Assembly (NCBI GenBank): GCA_002713555.1
Contig: PATG01000018.1
Span: 50,243-105,776 of the forward strand
Source of the DNA: Planctomycetaceae bacterium
GTDB lineage: Bacteria; Planctomycetota; Planctomycetia; Pirellulales; Lacipirellulaceae
DNA length: 55,534 nucleotides
Direction of reading: 5' to 3'
Shown here: positions 21,078-31,234 of the stretch, one piece after another
How positions within the stretch are numbered: the stretch's first letter is position 1
Layout of the letters: each line of letters opens with the position of its first letter
The notes under the pieces: generated by a model
Databases searched by the model: none
Told to the model about the DNA's origin: nothing
The model's input: the letters and a program-made list of their open reading frames with translations, nothing else
Position numbers and translations under genes: made by a program

Positions 21078-22461
21078 TCGACATCTCTTTCGTCTTCTCT
21101 AGAGGAATTCGAACGGTCACTTCCGTTCCCACGTTGGGTGTCGACTTCGTTGCGAACGAACCTCCTAATCGTTCGATCACTGACCTTGCGAGGAATCTAC
21201 CCAAACCCATCCCTCTGCCCGCTTCTTTCGTAGAAAAAAACGGTTCATCCGCTCGCTCAAGCACATCCTGCGACATTCCGATCCCATGATCGCAAACACG
21301 AATCAATAGGTGATCTCGAGTCACAGCTACGCTCAGCTCAACAGGATCCTCTTGAGAAGCGTCTAAAGCGTTTTGAATGATTCCTCGCAGAGCCATGCCA
21401 AAGCTCTGCGATGGCACAACCACTGAAGCCGATTTTGCCTCGTCCGCCATCAGCAAGTTGACCTGTCCGAGTGCCCCCGATAGACCCCCTAAGATTTGTC
21501 GGAACAGCACTTCGACGTGAATCGTGCTCGGTATCTCTGTGGTGACATGTCCAGCGTCAGTGGACATGCGGTCGAGAATACCTCGACAGCGATCAAGTTC
21601 TTCGCGGAGCACTCGAAAATCACCTATGACAGTATCCGATGCATTTGCAAGCTCTAGTTCTCGCTCAAGTTCTTTGGAGATGACTGCAATGGTTGTCAAC
21701 GGAGTCGCGAGTTCATGTGCCGCACCCGCTGCCAATGTCCCCAGCGATTCCCATTTTTCACTACGAGCTTGTCGGATTTCCGAACGCCGCAACGCCTGAT
21801 CTCGAAGTTTCAGCTCGGTAGTAAGTCGAGTAACAAAGTAGACAATCACTGTCGAACATGTGACCAAAGCCACTAACAGTCCCTTTTGGGCGAGCGTCGT
21901 GGAGCCTGTCTCGCCGATTCCCAGCAAACTCTCCGGTTGTCGCAATTCTTCAAGTGGTACCTGGAAGTAGAATAATGACGCAAAGCTCACAATTGTCAGC
22001 AAGTTGAATAACCAAGCCCATTTGAGAGGTAATAAGATGCCGGAGAGGGCAAGATTAACAAAATAGAACAGAATAAACGGATTGGTGTGTCCACCGGTGA
22101 AGTACAAGAGCGAATTGAGTACACCTAAGTCCAGAACCATGAGTGCCATGAAAACATGATTCCAATGTGACGGCTGATTAAGAAGGTGGATTTTGCCTTC
22201 GTGAGAATTTAGCCAAAACGTAAACCCGAGATTGCTAATCGATGTAATTGCTAAGGCACATAAAAGAGGAGGTATTTGTACTTGAACTCCAATCCCGTAG
22301 GTGATGAACACTATGGTTGCGAGCTGACCCGCAACGGCTACCCAACGCAACTTCATCAACCAATTCGCATTGATCACCAAGCTATTCTTCCAGGTGGTAG
22401 GGGTCACAGGTTCGAGCACGATAGCACCAGGGTGGTGGAGTCTCCGGTTAAGTGGTTCCAT
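21049..22461 (-). CDS. regB: RegB/PrrB-type redox sensor histidine kinase
   Basis: A 470-residue membrane kinase with about six helices in residues 30-215. The loop motif GGHTNPF (123-129) is the RegB GGxxNPF quinone-binding signature. The phosphoacceptor His249 lies in GAAHELATPLTTI. A cysteine in LDRCRGIL, at about residue 292, corresponds in context to the redox-active Cys of RegB, 40 or so residues after the His. The ATPase boxes are present (NALDAS, DHGIGM, GRGMGLGRFLARSV). It should sense the quinone-pool redox state and phosphorylate the adjacent RegA. Confidence 0.92.
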   Translation of the reverse strand: MEPLNRRLHHPGAIVLEPVTPTTWKNSLVINANWLMKLRWVAVAGQLATIVFITYGIGVQVQIPPLLCALAITSISNLGFTFWLNSHEGKIHLLNQPSHWNHVFMALMVLDLGVLNSLLYFTGGHTNPFILFYFVNLALSGILLPLKWAWLFNLLTIVSFASLFYFQVPLEELRQPESLLGIGETGSTTLAQKGLLVALVTCSTVIVYFVTRLTTELKLRDQALRRSEIRQARSEKWESLGTLAAGAAHELATPLTTIAVISKELERELELANASDTVIGDFRVLREELDRCRGILDRMSTDAGHVTTEIPSTIHVEVLFRQILGGLSGALGQVNLLMADEAKSASVVVPSQSFGMALRGIIQNALDASQEDPVELSVAVTRDHLLIRVCDHGIGMSQDVLERADEPFFSTKEAGRGMGLGRFLARSVIERLGGSFATKSTPNVGTEVTVRIPLEKTKEMSNVHENPAVR

Positions 22462-22491
22462 AGTTCAAGGATGTGTGAATGGCGAGTCTAC

Positions 22492-23262
22492 TTACTTTCT
22501 GGAAACGGCCTTAGGATTCGATCGTACGTTACCCAAACCGCCATCAACTCCAAAGACTTCGCCAGTTACCCATGCGTTGGCTGGATCAATTAACCAGGCA
22601 ATCAACGAAGCTACCTCTTGAGGCTCTCCTAATCGCCCCAGTGCATGCATAGCTGTCGAATTTGCGGCAGCTCTTTCGCTTTCCCAAATTTTTCTAGTCA
22701 TCTTGGTTTGGATCAGTCCCGGAGCCACGACATTGAAACGTAGATTACGACTTGCGTAAGAGGCGGCTGCCGATTGAGCGAGTCCGATAATACCCGCCTT
22801 CGCTGCCGCGATCGCTTCGTGGCTCGGAAGTCCGATTCGAGCAGCAGCGGAGGACATGAGTACGACGGATCCACCACGGTTTGCCATGATCTTCCCTGCA
22901 GCTCTCACCGTTGCGAATGCGGATGTGAGGTTTGTCGCCAAGGTATCATGCCACTCTTGCTCATTGGTCAGATGCGCAGGCTTCAACAGCAGCGAGCCAA
23001 CACAGTTGACAATTCCATCAATACGACCAAATTCGCGCGAAGCTTCCGAAACGCAAGTTTCAACGGCCCCGATGTCTCCAGCGTCAATTTGCCATTTGGT
23101 AGTCTGCAACTCGCTTGCCAGAGCATCGAGCCTGTCACTGCCACGTGAAGCTAGTAAAACCTTATGTCCTGCCTTGTGCAGCCTCTGCGACAAAGCAGCA
23201 CCGATTCCTCCCGAAGCTCCAATAATCAAGTGCACTTGAGAATTGCTAGTTGGTTCTCCCAT
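22492..23262 (-). CDS. atypical short-chain dehydrogenase lacking the catalytic tyrosine
   Basis: A 256-residue SDR with a clear NAD(P) site (IIGASGGIGAAL) and the later motifs VNCVGSLLL, VLMSSAAARIG and VAPGLIQTKM. Where YxxxK is expected the sequence reads IAAAK (in PSHEAIAAAKAG). The Lys and the preceding Ser remain, but Tyr is replaced by Ile. Either another residue serves as acid/base, or the protein is a non-canonical or regulatory SDR. It starts at the ATG at 23262 and ends 30 bases before regB, so the three genes may be one transcript. Confidence 0.8.
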   Translation of the reverse strand: MGEPTSNSQVHLIIGASGGIGAALSQRLHKAGHKVLLASRGSDRLDALASELQTTKWQIDAGDIGAVETCVSEASREFGRIDGIVNCVGSLLLKPAHLTNEQEWHDTLATNLTSAFATVRAAGKIMANRGGSVVLMSSAAARIGLPSHEAIAAAKAGIIGLAQSAAASYASRNLRFNVVAPGLIQTKMTRKIWESERAAANSTAMHALGRLGEPQEVASLIAWLIDPANAWVTGEVFGVDGGLGNVRSNPKAVSRK

Positions 23263-23481
23263 TTCGGGCTCCTTACTGCTCAGTTGATTGCGATTTTTCT
23301 GAATTTTAACTTCACAAAATATGCTAGTACTAACCGCGAAAAAGAACAGCTGGTTAACCGGCTACGAAGCGCCTTAATCTTTGAAGTACTGCACTTGTCT
23401 TTCCCTTGCCGCCATCTAATGTGCTTAGGAATACCGGAGGCGCATCCGGTTTAACTAAACCCCGATTCGGAGACTTCTACC

Positions 23482-23694
23482 ATGCCGAACACTGCCGAAA
23501 CTAAGACCTGGCCCGACCTTGCCATCGGACTGTACGACCGCCTGACCGGGCGTGACGCTGAAATCGCCTATAATTTTGACAACTTCGAGTTGCACATCCC
23601 CAGTTCAACTGCCTCGGATGCCGAACATGCGCGATGGAAAATGAATGGAGCGCTGCGAATCACGACTCGCAATGCTGCTCAGGCGAAGGGCTAG
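23482..23694 (+). CDS. hypothetical protein, 70 residues
   Basis: A small soluble acidic protein (MPNTAETKTW, GLYDRLTGRDAEIAY, NFELHIPSSTASDAEHARW) ending KMNGALRITTRNAAQAKG. GGAG lies about ten bases before the ATG at 23482. It stops two bases before the next gene, so the two are very likely co-translated. I do not recognise a domain. The pair opens the plus-strand run that leads to sdhCAB. Confidence 0.6.
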   Translation: MPNTAETKTWPDLAIGLYDRLTGRDAEIAYNFDNFELHIPSSTASDAEHARWKMNGALRITTRNAAQAKG

Positions 23695-23696
23695 CC

Positions 23697-24059
23697 ATGA
23701 CTGCTGATCCTGCCGCTTTTAAATTCAGTGCTGATCTGCGCTGCGAGATCGACTCTTGTAGCCTAACGATTCGTAGCGCAGGTCGTACCATCGTCGTAGA
23801 AGTCCCCGATGTGGCAACTGGGCTAAAGTTGTTTCGGCTCATCTTGCCACGCGGCTCTCGGGGTCGACGACTACACCAAATCAAACGTGCACTTGACGTA
23901 CTACTTGCTGCTGTAGAGATACGGATCGCCGACAAGCCAGTGTTTTGTATCGGCCACGAGAAAGGTAGCCGCATTTGGCGTTTCTTTGGCCTGCCCACGT
24001 TAGGGGTACGTGCAGGCAACGCAATTGCAGTCTGGTCGGCGAAGAATGGCACTGTGTAG
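23697..24059 (+). CDS. hypothetical protein, 120 residues
   Basis: The ATG at 23697 follows the previous stop by two bases. The product appears to be a compact alpha/beta protein: CEIDSCSLTIRSAGRTIVVE, ATGLKLFRLILPRGSRGRR, LHQIKRALDVLLAAVEIRI, then a C-terminal segment GHEKGSRIWRFFGLPTLGV. No catalytic motif or family is recognised. A 274-residue open frame on the opposite strand (23660-24484) covers the same DNA and the start of sdhC. I regard that one as the shadow, because this frame fits the neighbouring start and stop spacing. Confidence 0.55.
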   Translation: MTADPAAFKFSADLRCEIDSCSLTIRSAGRTIVVEVPDVATGLKLFRLILPRGSRGRRLHQIKRALDVLLAAVEIRIADKPVFCIGHEKGSRIWRFFGLPTLGVRAGNAIAVWSAKNGTV

Positions 24060-24130
24060 TGACGGTTCTCGGCGCCTCGTGTGATTTCAATGCCCTCGTA
24101 AATCATCAATTTTGTTCTTGCTGTTTGGCT

Positions 24131-24304
24131 ATGCGTAAACCACTCCCCACTAAGAATTGTGCTACCTGCGGACACCCGTTCGCATGGAGAAATAGTAGAA
24201 CAGGGGCTGTTGGCGAGTACTTCTGCGATCCGCTCGATGTTAATGCGGCGACAAAAGAAGCGATTTTGCTTGATGCCAAGGTTACTTTTAGGTCTTGGCT
24301 GTGA
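24131..24304 (+). pseudogene. DUF2256-like zinc-ribbon remnant
   Basis: A 57-codon frame begins MRKPLPTKNCATCGHPFAWR, which matches the start of DUF2256 proteins (a CxxC knuckle followed by PFxWRKKW). After WR the expected KKW and second Cys pair are not found in frame. An EYFCD stretch may be the altered remains of the YCS-type second knuckle. The rest is unrelated. DUF2256 genes often neighbour photolyase/cryptochrome genes. The frame may still be translated, but the ribbon looks incomplete. It ends 13 bases before sdhC. Confidence 0.45.
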
Positions 24305-24317
24305 GAAAGCCTGAGCT

Positions 24318-25088
24318 ATGACAACGACTACAATTGAACCAGCTCCATCAACCGCATTGAAAGCGACAACTGTAGTCGATCGCGCGCAGAGTCGCGATGT
24401 CAGTACTCCGCTCACTTTGGTATCAGCAAAGTTGTTGATGGCGATAACCGGCGCTGGGCTGATTGGTTTTGTCGCAGTACACATGCTGGGGAACCTACAG
24501 ATCTACTTGGGTCAAGAAGCACTCAACGCCTATGCGAAGTTTTTGAAAAGCATGCCGGCGTTGCTCTGGACCGCTCGAATAGGTTTGCTGGCGATATTCG
24601 CATTACACCTGGGACTGGCCGTCTATTTGAAAAAACAAAACAAGTCAGCTCGGCCTCATCAGTATGCCTTGAGCGATCCCGTCGGAGCTACGCTTGCCTC
24701 CCGGACAATGTTATCAAGCGGTTTAGTGATCTTCGCTTTCCTGATTTATCACCTACTGCACTTCACGCTTGGAGTCACTGACTCGGGGAGTCATAAGCTG
24801 GTCGATTTGGCAGGTCGGCACGACGTTTACTCGATGGTAGTGATGAGCTTTGGCAACATTTATATCTCCGCTTCGTACATCATCGCCATGCTGTTTCTCG
24901 GCTTGCATTTGAGCCACGCCATCTCGAGCATGTTTCAGACTTTCGGCCTTACTAATGCATCTTCGCGACGACTCATTCACCGTGTTGGCTTGGTTGTCGC
25001 GGCATTCTTGATGGTTGGAAACATCTCAATACCTGTTGCTGTATTACTTGGCTTCATTGGCCTACCGGCGGAAGGACCCACACCATGA
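24318..25088 (+). CDS. sdhC: succinate dehydrogenase cytochrome b subunit
   Basis: A 256-residue membrane anchor with five helices, of the b558 type that replaces separate SdhC and SdhD. Candidate haem-ligand histidines sit in [35 protein letters not shown] and [13 protein letters not shown]. It carries electrons from SdhB to quinone. The N-terminal 30 residues are hydrophilic and Thr-rich. It overlaps sdhA by four bases (ATGA). Confidence 0.92.
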   Translation: MTTTTIEPAPSTALKATTVVDRAQSRDVSTPLTLVSAKLLMAITGAGLIGFVAVHMLGNLQIYLGQEALNAYAKFLKSMPALLWTARIGLLAIFALHLGLAVYLKKQNKSARPHQYALSDPVGATLASRTMLSSGLVIFAFLIYHLLHFTLGVTDSGSHKLVDLAGRHDVYSMVVMSFGNIYISASYIIAMLFLGLHLSHAISSMFQTFGLTNASSRRLIHRVGLVVAAFLMVGNISIPVAVLLGFIGLPAEGPTP

Positions 25089-27013
25089 TCGCTAATAATT
25101 TTCAATACAACTCCAAGATTCCCGACGGACCGCTGGAACAAAAGTGGGATCTTCACCGGGCAGAGATGAAACTCGTCAGCCCCAAGAATAAACGCAATCG
25201 TCGTATCATAGTTGTCGGGACTGGCCTTGCAGGCGCATCGGCTGCCGCGTCGCTCGCTGAGCAGGGGTATCAAGTTGAGGCGTTTACGTTCCACGATAGT
25301 CCTCGCCGCGCACACAGCATCGCAGCCCAAGGAGGCATTAACTCTGCCAAGAACTATCAAAACGATGGTGATAGCGTCTGGCGACTTTTTCACGACACGA
25401 TCAAAGGTGGTGACTTTCGTTCCCGCGAAGCGAACGTGTACCGACTTTCCCAAGTCAGTACGAGCATCATCGATCAATGCGTCGCTCAGGGCGTACCGTT
25501 CGCTCGTGAGTACGGAGGGCAACTTGCCAACCGGTCGTTTGGTGGTGCGCAGGTCTCTCGCACTTTCTATTGCCGCGGCCAGACTGGACAACAATTACTA
25601 CTGGGTGCTTACTCCGCACTCAGCCGACAGATCGCTGCAGGTCAGGTAAGTCAGCATATCCGGATGGAAATACTCGACCTGGTTGTGGTTGACGGTCATG
25701 CACGAGGTATTGTCACCCGAAATTTGGTAAGCGGTGAAATCAAGTCATTTGCCGCTGATGCCGTTGTTCTAGCGACCGGAGGCTACAGCAACGTTTATTA
25801 CCTCTCAACCAATGCTAAAGCCTCTAATGTGACCGCTGCTTTCCGCGCCTACAAGCGTGGAGCAGCGATGGCAAATCCGTGCTTCACGCAAATTCACCCT
25901 ACCTGCATTCCCGCTAGCGGCGATCATCAGTCGAAGTTGACGCTCATGTCGGAGTCGCTGAGAAATGATGGCCGAATTTGGGTTCCCAAGCAGAAAGGTG
26001 ACAACCGTTCGGTAGGCAAAATACCCGAAGACGAGCGTGACTATTACCTCGAGAGAAAGTATCCCAGCTTCGGCAACCTTGCGCCTCGTGATATTAGCTC
26101 GCGATCGGCGAAAGCGGTTTGTGACGAAGGTCGCGGTGTCGGACCAACCAAACGTGGTGTCTATCTCGATTTTGCCGATGCGATCGAGAACTTTGGAGTC
26201 GAGACGATTCGCAAGCGGTACGGCAATCTGTTTGACATGTACTGTCATATTACCGACGAGGATCCCTACAGTACGCCGATGCGTATTTATCCCGCACCGC
26301 ATTATTCCATGGGTGGGCTCTGGGTTGATTACAACTTAATGAGCAATCTGCCCGGACTGTTTGTCATAGGCGAGGCGAATTTCTCTGACCATGGAGCCAA
26401 TCGTTTAGGCGCGAGTGCATTGATGCAAGGTTTGGCCGATGGCTATTTTATTCTTCCATACACCATAGGCGATTACATTGCTCATGCGCCGCAGGACAAC
26501 TTGACTGCCGATCAAGTTGAATTCAAAGAGACGGAAATCGAAACGCGAGCAAGGATTCAAAGATTCCAGTCCGGAAGCGGCAAGCGCACCGCGACGAGCT
26601 TCCACCGCGAGCTTGGCGAACTCATGATGGAAGCGTGCGGCATGTCGCGAAATGAGCGTGGACTCAAGAATGCATTGACACGCATACCCGAACTTCGCGA
26701 AGAGTTCTACGCTGACGTTGCAGCCCCGGGTGTTCACGAAGATATGAACAGCGCACTGGAACACACGGGTCGTGTTGCTGATTTTCTCGAGTTTGCCGAG
26801 GTGATGTGTTGCGATGCCCTAGCCCGCGACGAATCGTGCGGGGCTCACTTTCGCGAGGAACACCAGACTGAGCAAGGCGAAGCCCAGCGGAACGATGAAG
26901 ACTACTGCAACGTCTCGGCTTGGGAATTCACCGGAGTTGACACAGCTCCGATCTTGCACGAAGAACCGCTCGAGTTGGAAACCGTCGAACTGGCTGTGAG
27001 GAACTATAAGTAA
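25085..27013 (+). CDS. sdhA: succinate dehydrogenase flavoprotein subunit
   Basis: A 642-residue catalytic subunit that oxidises succinate to fumarate. It has the FAD-binding [20 protein letters not shown] at about residue 42, the flavinylation block [16 protein letters not shown] (His by the covalent FAD), [22 protein letters not shown] and the active-site Arg region [18 protein letters not shown]. Length and motifs fit the sdhCAB type found in Bacteroidetes and Planctomycetes. It overlaps sdhC by four bases and sdhB by one. Confidence 0.95.
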   Translation: MIANNFQYNSKIPDGPLEQKWDLHRAEMKLVSPKNKRNRRIIVVGTGLAGASAAASLAEQGYQVEAFTFHDSPRRAHSIAAQGGINSAKNYQNDGDSVWRLFHDTIKGGDFRSREANVYRLSQVSTSIIDQCVAQGVPFAREYGGQLANRSFGGAQVSRTFYCRGQTGQQLLLGAYSALSRQIAAGQVSQHIRMEILDLVVVDGHARGIVTRNLVSGEIKSFAADAVVLATGGYSNVYYLSTNAKASNVTAAFRAYKRGAAMANPCFTQIHPTCIPASGDHQSKLTLMSESLRNDGRIWVPKQKGDNRSVGKIPEDERDYYLERKYPSFGNLAPRDISSRSAKAVCDEGRGVGPTKRGVYLDFADAIENFGVETIRKRYGNLFDMYCHITDEDPYSTPMRIYPAPHYSMGGLWVDYNLMSNLPGLFVIGEANFSDHGANRLGASALMQGLADGYFILPYTIGDYIAHAPQDNLTADQVEFKETEIETRARIQRFQSGSGKRTATSFHRELGELMMEACGMSRNERGLKNALTRIPELREEFYADVAAPGVHEDMNSALEHTGRVADFLEFAEVMCCDALARDESCGAHFREEHQTEQGEAQRNDEDYCNVSAWEFTGVDTAPILHEEPLELETVELAVRNYK

Positions 27014-27762
27014 TGAATCTTACCGTACATGTATGGCGGCAAGCTCGCTGCGAGGAACGAGGCAGAATGGTGACCTATCCTGCCAATGACCTCTCTCCAG
27101 ATATGTCTGTCCTAGAACTGCTGGACAAGATTAACGAGGAGTTGCTTGCGACTGTTGATGAGCCTGTTGTGTTCGACCATGACTGTCGCGAGGGTATTTG
27201 CGGCAGTTGCTCAATGGTAATAAACGGCATTCCGCACGGGCCACAAAAAGCGTCAACAAGCTGTCAGACATTCCTGAGAAATTTTCGTGACGGCGACAAC
27301 CTCTACCTCGAGCCTTTCCGTGCAGCAGCTTTCCCAATTATCAAAGATCTGATGGTTGATCGGAGTGCCTTTGATCGGATTATTCAGGCAGGGGGATACG
27401 TGTCGACAAACACTGGGGGGGCCCCTGACGCAAACGCTTTGCCAATTGCGCAGCAGACAGCCGAAGATGCGATGGACGCGGCAGCTTGCATTGGCTGTGG
27501 CGCTTGTGTCGCAGCATGTAAAAATGCCTCGGCGATGTTATTCACCGCAGCGAAAGTCTCGCACCTGGCAACACTACCTCAAGGCAAGGTCGAACGTGGT
27601 GCGCGAGTCGGGCGGATGATCGCCCAAATGGATGAAGAGAAATTTGGCGCTTGCACTAACACTGGCACTTGCTCCGCTGCATGTCCGAAGGAGATTAGCC
27701 TGGACTGGATCGCAAAATTGAATCGTGAGCACCTACGTGCAATATTTACAAAAACTCCTTGA
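27013..27762 (+). CDS. sdhB: succinate dehydrogenase iron-sulfur subunit
   Basis: A 249-residue subunit with three clusters. The 2Fe-2S site reads [11 protein letters not shown] plus STSCQTF. The 4Fe-4S and 3Fe-4S sites use [14 protein letters not shown] and [15 protein letters not shown]. It transfers electrons from SdhA to the cytochrome b subunit. The ATG shares a base with the sdhA stop. The following peroxiredoxin starts 16 bases downstream, so it is probably on the same message. Confidence 0.95.
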   Translation: MNLTVHVWRQARCEERGRMVTYPANDLSPDMSVLELLDKINEELLATVDEPVVFDHDCREGICGSCSMVINGIPHGPQKASTSCQTFLRNFRDGDNLYLEPFRAAAFPIIKDLMVDRSAFDRIIQAGGYVSTNTGGAPDANALPIAQQTAEDAMDAAACIGCGACVAACKNASAMLFTAAKVSHLATLPQGKVERGARVGRMIAQMDEEKFGACTNTGTCSAACPKEISLDWIAKLNREHLRAIFTKTP

Positions 27763-27778
27763 GAAAGATGAGAGAAAG

Positions 27779-28390
27779 ATGATGGCAACTTTAGTGCAAC
27801 ACCCTGCTCCTAACTTTGAGTCGCAAGCTGTGATGCCTGACGGATCATTCGCTGACATCCAGTTGGCAGATTACCATGGTAAGTATGTCTTGCTGTTTTT
27901 CTACCCGCTCGACTTCACCTTTGTCTGCCCCACGGAAATCATCGCATTCTCCGACCACGTACAACAGTTTGAGGATCGCGACGTACAACTCCTAGGAATC
28001 TCCGTCGACAGCCATTACTCGCACCTCGCCTGGCGGAACACTCCACGAGACGACGGTGGGATTGGAAACATCGACTACCCACTCGTGTCAGACCTAAGCA
28101 AGAGTATAGCTAAGTCCTATGGAGTGCTATTGCCTGAGGGCGTTGCGCTGCGTGGACTTTTTCTCATTGACCAAGCTGGTATCATTCGTCATCAAGTCGT
28201 CAACGATTTGCCACTGGGTCGGAGCGTCGACGAGGCACTCCGAATGGTCGACGCGTTGCAGTGTCATGAAGCCAATGGCGAGGTTTGTCCCGCCAATTGG
28301 CATCAGGGAGCAAAGACAATCAAGCCGACTCCTGAGGAAAGCAGAGACTTCTTCAGGGAACAGCAGCCCCCACTTGACCACTTGATCTAG
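27779..28390 (+). CDS. typical 2-Cys peroxiredoxin (AhpC/Prx family)
   Basis: A 203-residue thiol peroxidase that reduces H2O2 and organic peroxides. The peroxidatic Cys is in [10 protein letters not shown], and the resolving Cys in GEVCPANW near the C-terminus. The start is taken as the ATG at 27779 ([13 protein letters not shown]), preceded by AGAGAAAG. A start at 27725 would overlap sdhB. Placed directly after sdhCAB, it could detoxify peroxide generated by the respiratory chain. The electron donor is not encoded nearby. Confidence 0.93.
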   Translation: MMATLVQHPAPNFESQAVMPDGSFADIQLADYHGKYVLLFFYPLDFTFVCPTEIIAFSDHVQQFEDRDVQLLGISVDSHYSHLAWRNTPRDDGGIGNIDYPLVSDLSKSIAKSYGVLLPEGVALRGLFLIDQAGIIRHQVVNDLPLGRSVDEALRMVDALQCHEANGEVCPANWHQGAKTIKPTPEESRDFFREQQPPLDHLI

Positions 28391-28407
28391 GTGCATAGGA
28401 ATTGAAT

Positions 28408-28905
28408 ATGACGGAATTTGAGAAATGGACATTACTGTTGCACGTGGCCTCGACCCTCACCATGGTCGGTCTCATCTGGTTTGTTCAAATTGTTCATTAC
28501 CCTCTGTTTTCCAGAGTAGGTCGCAACAGTTTTTGTCGTTATGAGATGGATCACCAGCGGCTAGTTACTTCGATCGTAGCACCAGGGATGCTAACCGAGA
28601 TGGCAACTGCTATAATGCTAGTTTGGTGCAACCCCATTGGAATTGAGACGGTCACCCTGTGGGTAGGTGTTGCTCTGTTGGTATCTATCTGGCTGATCAC
28701 CTATTGCGTACAGGTACCTCAACATGCGACCCTTGTGTTGTCGTATGACGAGAAAGTGCAACAGAGCTTAGTCCGAGGGAATTGGTTTCGCACGGCTGCT
28801 TGGTCAGCACGTGGACTCTTGGTCGTTTGGATGGTTGGTCAAGTCATTACTACCGTAACAGTAAGTCCTGAAACAGCGACACTCTCAGCAAATGCTTTGC
28901 CATGA
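28408..28905 (+). CDS. four-helix membrane protein, unknown
   Basis: A 165-residue protein (ATG at 28408; TTG at 28402 is two codons upstream) with four hydrophobic helices, at about residues 8-28, 55-75, 80-102 and 130-150. It has a conserved-looking first segment, LLLHVASTLTMVGLIWFVQIVHYPLF, here described by its ends LLLHVAS and VHYPLF. His and Arg residues between helices could be functional, but no cofactor motif is recognised. The gene overlaps the following DUF2867 oxidoreductase by four bases, so the two proteins probably act together. Confidence 0.6.
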   Translation: MTEFEKWTLLLHVASTLTMVGLIWFVQIVHYPLFSRVGRNSFCRYEMDHQRLVTSIVAPGMLTEMATAIMLVWCNPIGIETVTLWVGVALLVSIWLITYCVQVPQHATLVLSYDEKVQQSLVRGNWFRTAAWSARGLLVVWMVGQVITTVTVSPETATLSANALP

Positions 28906-30359
28906 GCGACACGACTTCGACCACTTTACTTACCGGAGCCACGGGCTATGTTGGCGGTAGATTATTGCCGTTGCTTGAGTCTCGTGGCGAACGGGTACGC
29001 TGCCTGGTGCGGCGACCGAATAATCTTGGCAACGCTACAACGTTGGCATCTGAGATTGTCCAAGGCGACGTTCTTGATGCCGACTCATTAGTAGGGGCTT
29101 TCGAGGGCGTCGATACCGCCTACTATTTGGTACACTCCATGGGTGCGAGCGGCTCATTTGAAGATCGCGATCGTGTTGCTGCTCGCAACTTCGCACAGGC
29201 TGCTCGCGACGCGGGTGTCCGACGTATTATCTATCTCGGTGGCCTGGGAGACGATGACGAGCGGCTATCTCCCCATCTACGCAGTCGCCATGAAGTTGGC
29301 GAGGTCTTGAAGGAATCAGGATGCACTGTGATCGAGTTTCGGGCGTCGATTGTGATTGGTTCAGGGAGCCTTTCATTCGAACTTGTGCGGGCACTTGTTC
29401 AAAGGCTGCCGGTGATGATTTGCCCCAAATGGGTCGGTGTGCAAACGCAGCCGATCGCGATCGAAGACTTGTTGGCTTACCTGTTGGCTGCGTTGGATTG
29501 GAACGGCTCAGAGTGCTGCATCTTCGAAATCGGCGGACCCGACCGGGTCAGCTACGGTGACATCATGCGCGAATGGGCACGCCAGCGCGGCCTCCGGCGC
29601 TGGTTGATCTCTGTTCCTGTGCTGACACCACGGCTATCGAGTTTGTGGCTTGGCCTTGTCACGCCGGTTTACGCCCGTATAGGACGCAAGCTTGTCGATA
29701 GCTTGCGAAATCCAACCATCATCAAAGATCAAACAGCACTAGACGAGTTCCCCGTCAAGCCGCGTGGATTCAGCGAAGCGATCCAGCGTGCTCTCATCAA
29801 CGAGGATCACGAACTCACCGAAACACGTTGGTCCGATGCGCTCTCTTCAGCCCGGGGGGTTCGCAACTGGGGAGGCACTCGTTTCGGCAATCGAATTATC
29901 GATACCCGATCGATGCACGCGAATGTATCCCCATTCGAGGCTTTCACCCCCATTCGCCGTATCGGCGGCAAAAACGGTTGGTACTTCACCGATTTCCTCT
30001 GGACACTACGCGGTTGGATCGATCTTGTGTGTGGCGGTGTTGGAATCCGCCGCGGTCGCCGCGACCCGAATCATTTACGTGTAGGCGATGTGCTTGATTG
30101 GTGGCGAGTGGAGGAATACGTGCCTGATCGCAAATTGCGTTTGCTTGCCGAAATGAAAGTGCCAGGCCGCGCTTGGCTTGAGTTTGAAGTCGAACCCGAA
30201 GCAGAGGGCGCGTCCGTTCGACAGACGGCGATTTTTGACCCCGTTGGCTTGTGGGGAATTATTTACTGGTATACCCTCTACCCGCTGCACGTGATCATTT
30301 TCCACGGTATGCTCAGCCGGATTGTCGACTTCGCGGAATCCGCAAAAGTTGAAGTGTAA
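28902..30359 (+). CDS. NAD(P)-binding SDR with C-terminal DUF2867 domain
   Basis: A 485-residue protein. The N-terminal 290 or so residues form an atypical, NDUFA9-like SDR with GATGYVGGRLLPLL, YYLVHSMG, IIYLGGLGDD and VIEFRASIVIGSGS. From about residue 330 the DUF2867 region follows (GWYFTDFLWTLRGWIDL, GDVLDWWRVEEY, WLEFEV), ending in an amphipathic or membrane-associated segment (GIIYWYTLYPLHVIIF). The substrate is unknown. It is the last gene of the sdh run and is coupled by overlap to a membrane protein, so a membrane-linked redox or quinone-related role is a reasonable guess. Confidence 0.85.
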   Translation: MSDTTSTTLLTGATGYVGGRLLPLLESRGERVRCLVRRPNNLGNATTLASEIVQGDVLDADSLVGAFEGVDTAYYLVHSMGASGSFEDRDRVAARNFAQAARDAGVRRIIYLGGLGDDDERLSPHLRSRHEVGEVLKESGCTVIEFRASIVIGSGSLSFELVRALVQRLPVMICPKWVGVQTQPIAIEDLLAYLLAALDWNGSECCIFEIGGPDRVSYGDIMREWARQRGLRRWLISVPVLTPRLSSLWLGLVTPVYARIGRKLVDSLRNPTIIKDQTALDEFPVKPRGFSEAIQRALINEDHELTETRWSDALSSARGVRNWGGTRFGNRIIDTRSMHANVSPFEAFTPIRRIGGKNGWYFTDFLWTLRGWIDLVCGGVGIRRGRRDPNHLRVGDVLDWWRVEEYVPDRKLRLLAEMKVPGRAWLEFEVEPEAEGASVRQTAIFDPVGLWGIIYWYTLYPLHVIIFHGMLSRIVDFAESAKVEV

Positions 30360-30433
30360 ATCGCTCTAATTCTGTAACCTATGCCTCAGCTGGTCGATAT
30401 GACCATATCGCAGAAATCTTCAGAACGTATTTC

Positions 30434-30892
30434 TCATCGTTCTTGGATGGCCCGACGAAAGAGTTCCCCACATTCTTCTGATAGCACACCTGCTGTGATT
30501 CCCAAGTGCGGAAGCCAGCTGCGAGAAACGACTTCTTGGGATGGGATGTCGATTTGTCGCCATCCTAGTTGTAGCAACTCGGCAATGGAGCTGCCGAATA
30601 CCACTTCAGAGATTCCAGACCAAATAATCGCCCCTTGGCACATGCAGCATGGTTCGGCCGTTGTGTAGAGCGTTAGTTCACACCAGTTCTTGCCGTGTTG
30701 TCGTACATAGTCGTTGATCGCCGCGATTTCTCCGTGCAAGGTTGGATTAGCATGCGATTGATTGCATCCCCGAGCCACAATTGTGCCAAGACTACGGTCA
30801 ACTAGCACTGCTCCAAATGGCGCCCTTGGGTTCTCCCGGGCGATAGCGATTGCTTCCAGCATATAGCCCTCTTGGTCGAATGCTTGAGACAT
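30434..30892 (-). CDS. nucleoside/guanine deaminase-like CMP/dCMP deaminase family protein
   Basis: A 152-residue zinc hydrolase from the ATG at 30892 (MSQAFDQEGY). Zinc-site motifs are TLHGEIAAIN (His plus catalytic Glu, with Gly where Ala is usual) and TAEPCCMCQGAI (two Cys). The layout fits guanine deaminase/tRNA-adenosine-deaminase-like proteins, but the substrate cannot be fixed. A longer frame to 30958 adds residues without homology. It converges on the DUF2867 gene. Confidence 0.82.
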   Translation of the reverse strand: MSQAFDQEGYMLEAIAIARENPRAPFGAVLVDRSLGTIVARGCNQSHANPTLHGEIAAINDYVRQHGKNWCELTLYTTAEPCCMCQGAIIWSGISEVVFGSSIAELLQLGWRQIDIPSQEVVSRSWLPHLGITAGVLSEECGELFRRAIQER

Positions 30893-31234
30893 TAGCGCAT
30901 CTCCAATTCCAGTACGGTTAGATTGCCTGGGCTGTTGTATCAAACCACCACCCCACATAGGCGAGAACTAAGTGGAAAAAACAAACTGCAGTATCTTGTC
31001 AATTTACTGCTGGCATCTACTATGCTCATATAACCGTAATCTTTAGCCCAAAAACATAGCTTACACTCAGCGTACGCTCCAGTAACTCCTAGGTAAGTGC
31101 AGCGAACAGATTGAAATTATCATTTTCTTAGTAGAACGGAAGCAGAGTGTCACTCGTGTAATTATACGTCCTGCCTACTGGCCTATGCTGGATGATTGAC
31201 GAATGTTCATACCCTCACCCAAAGGAGCACCACG

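Noticed and set aside
23660..24484. 274-residue open frame on the minus strand
   Set aside because: It lies across two plus-strand genes and the start of sdhC, shows no recognisable domain, and is best explained as an antisense shadow.
30434..30892. Deaminase with HGE instead of HAE suspected as inactive
   Set aside because: The His, Glu and two Cys ligands are all present; the middle residue varies in this family.
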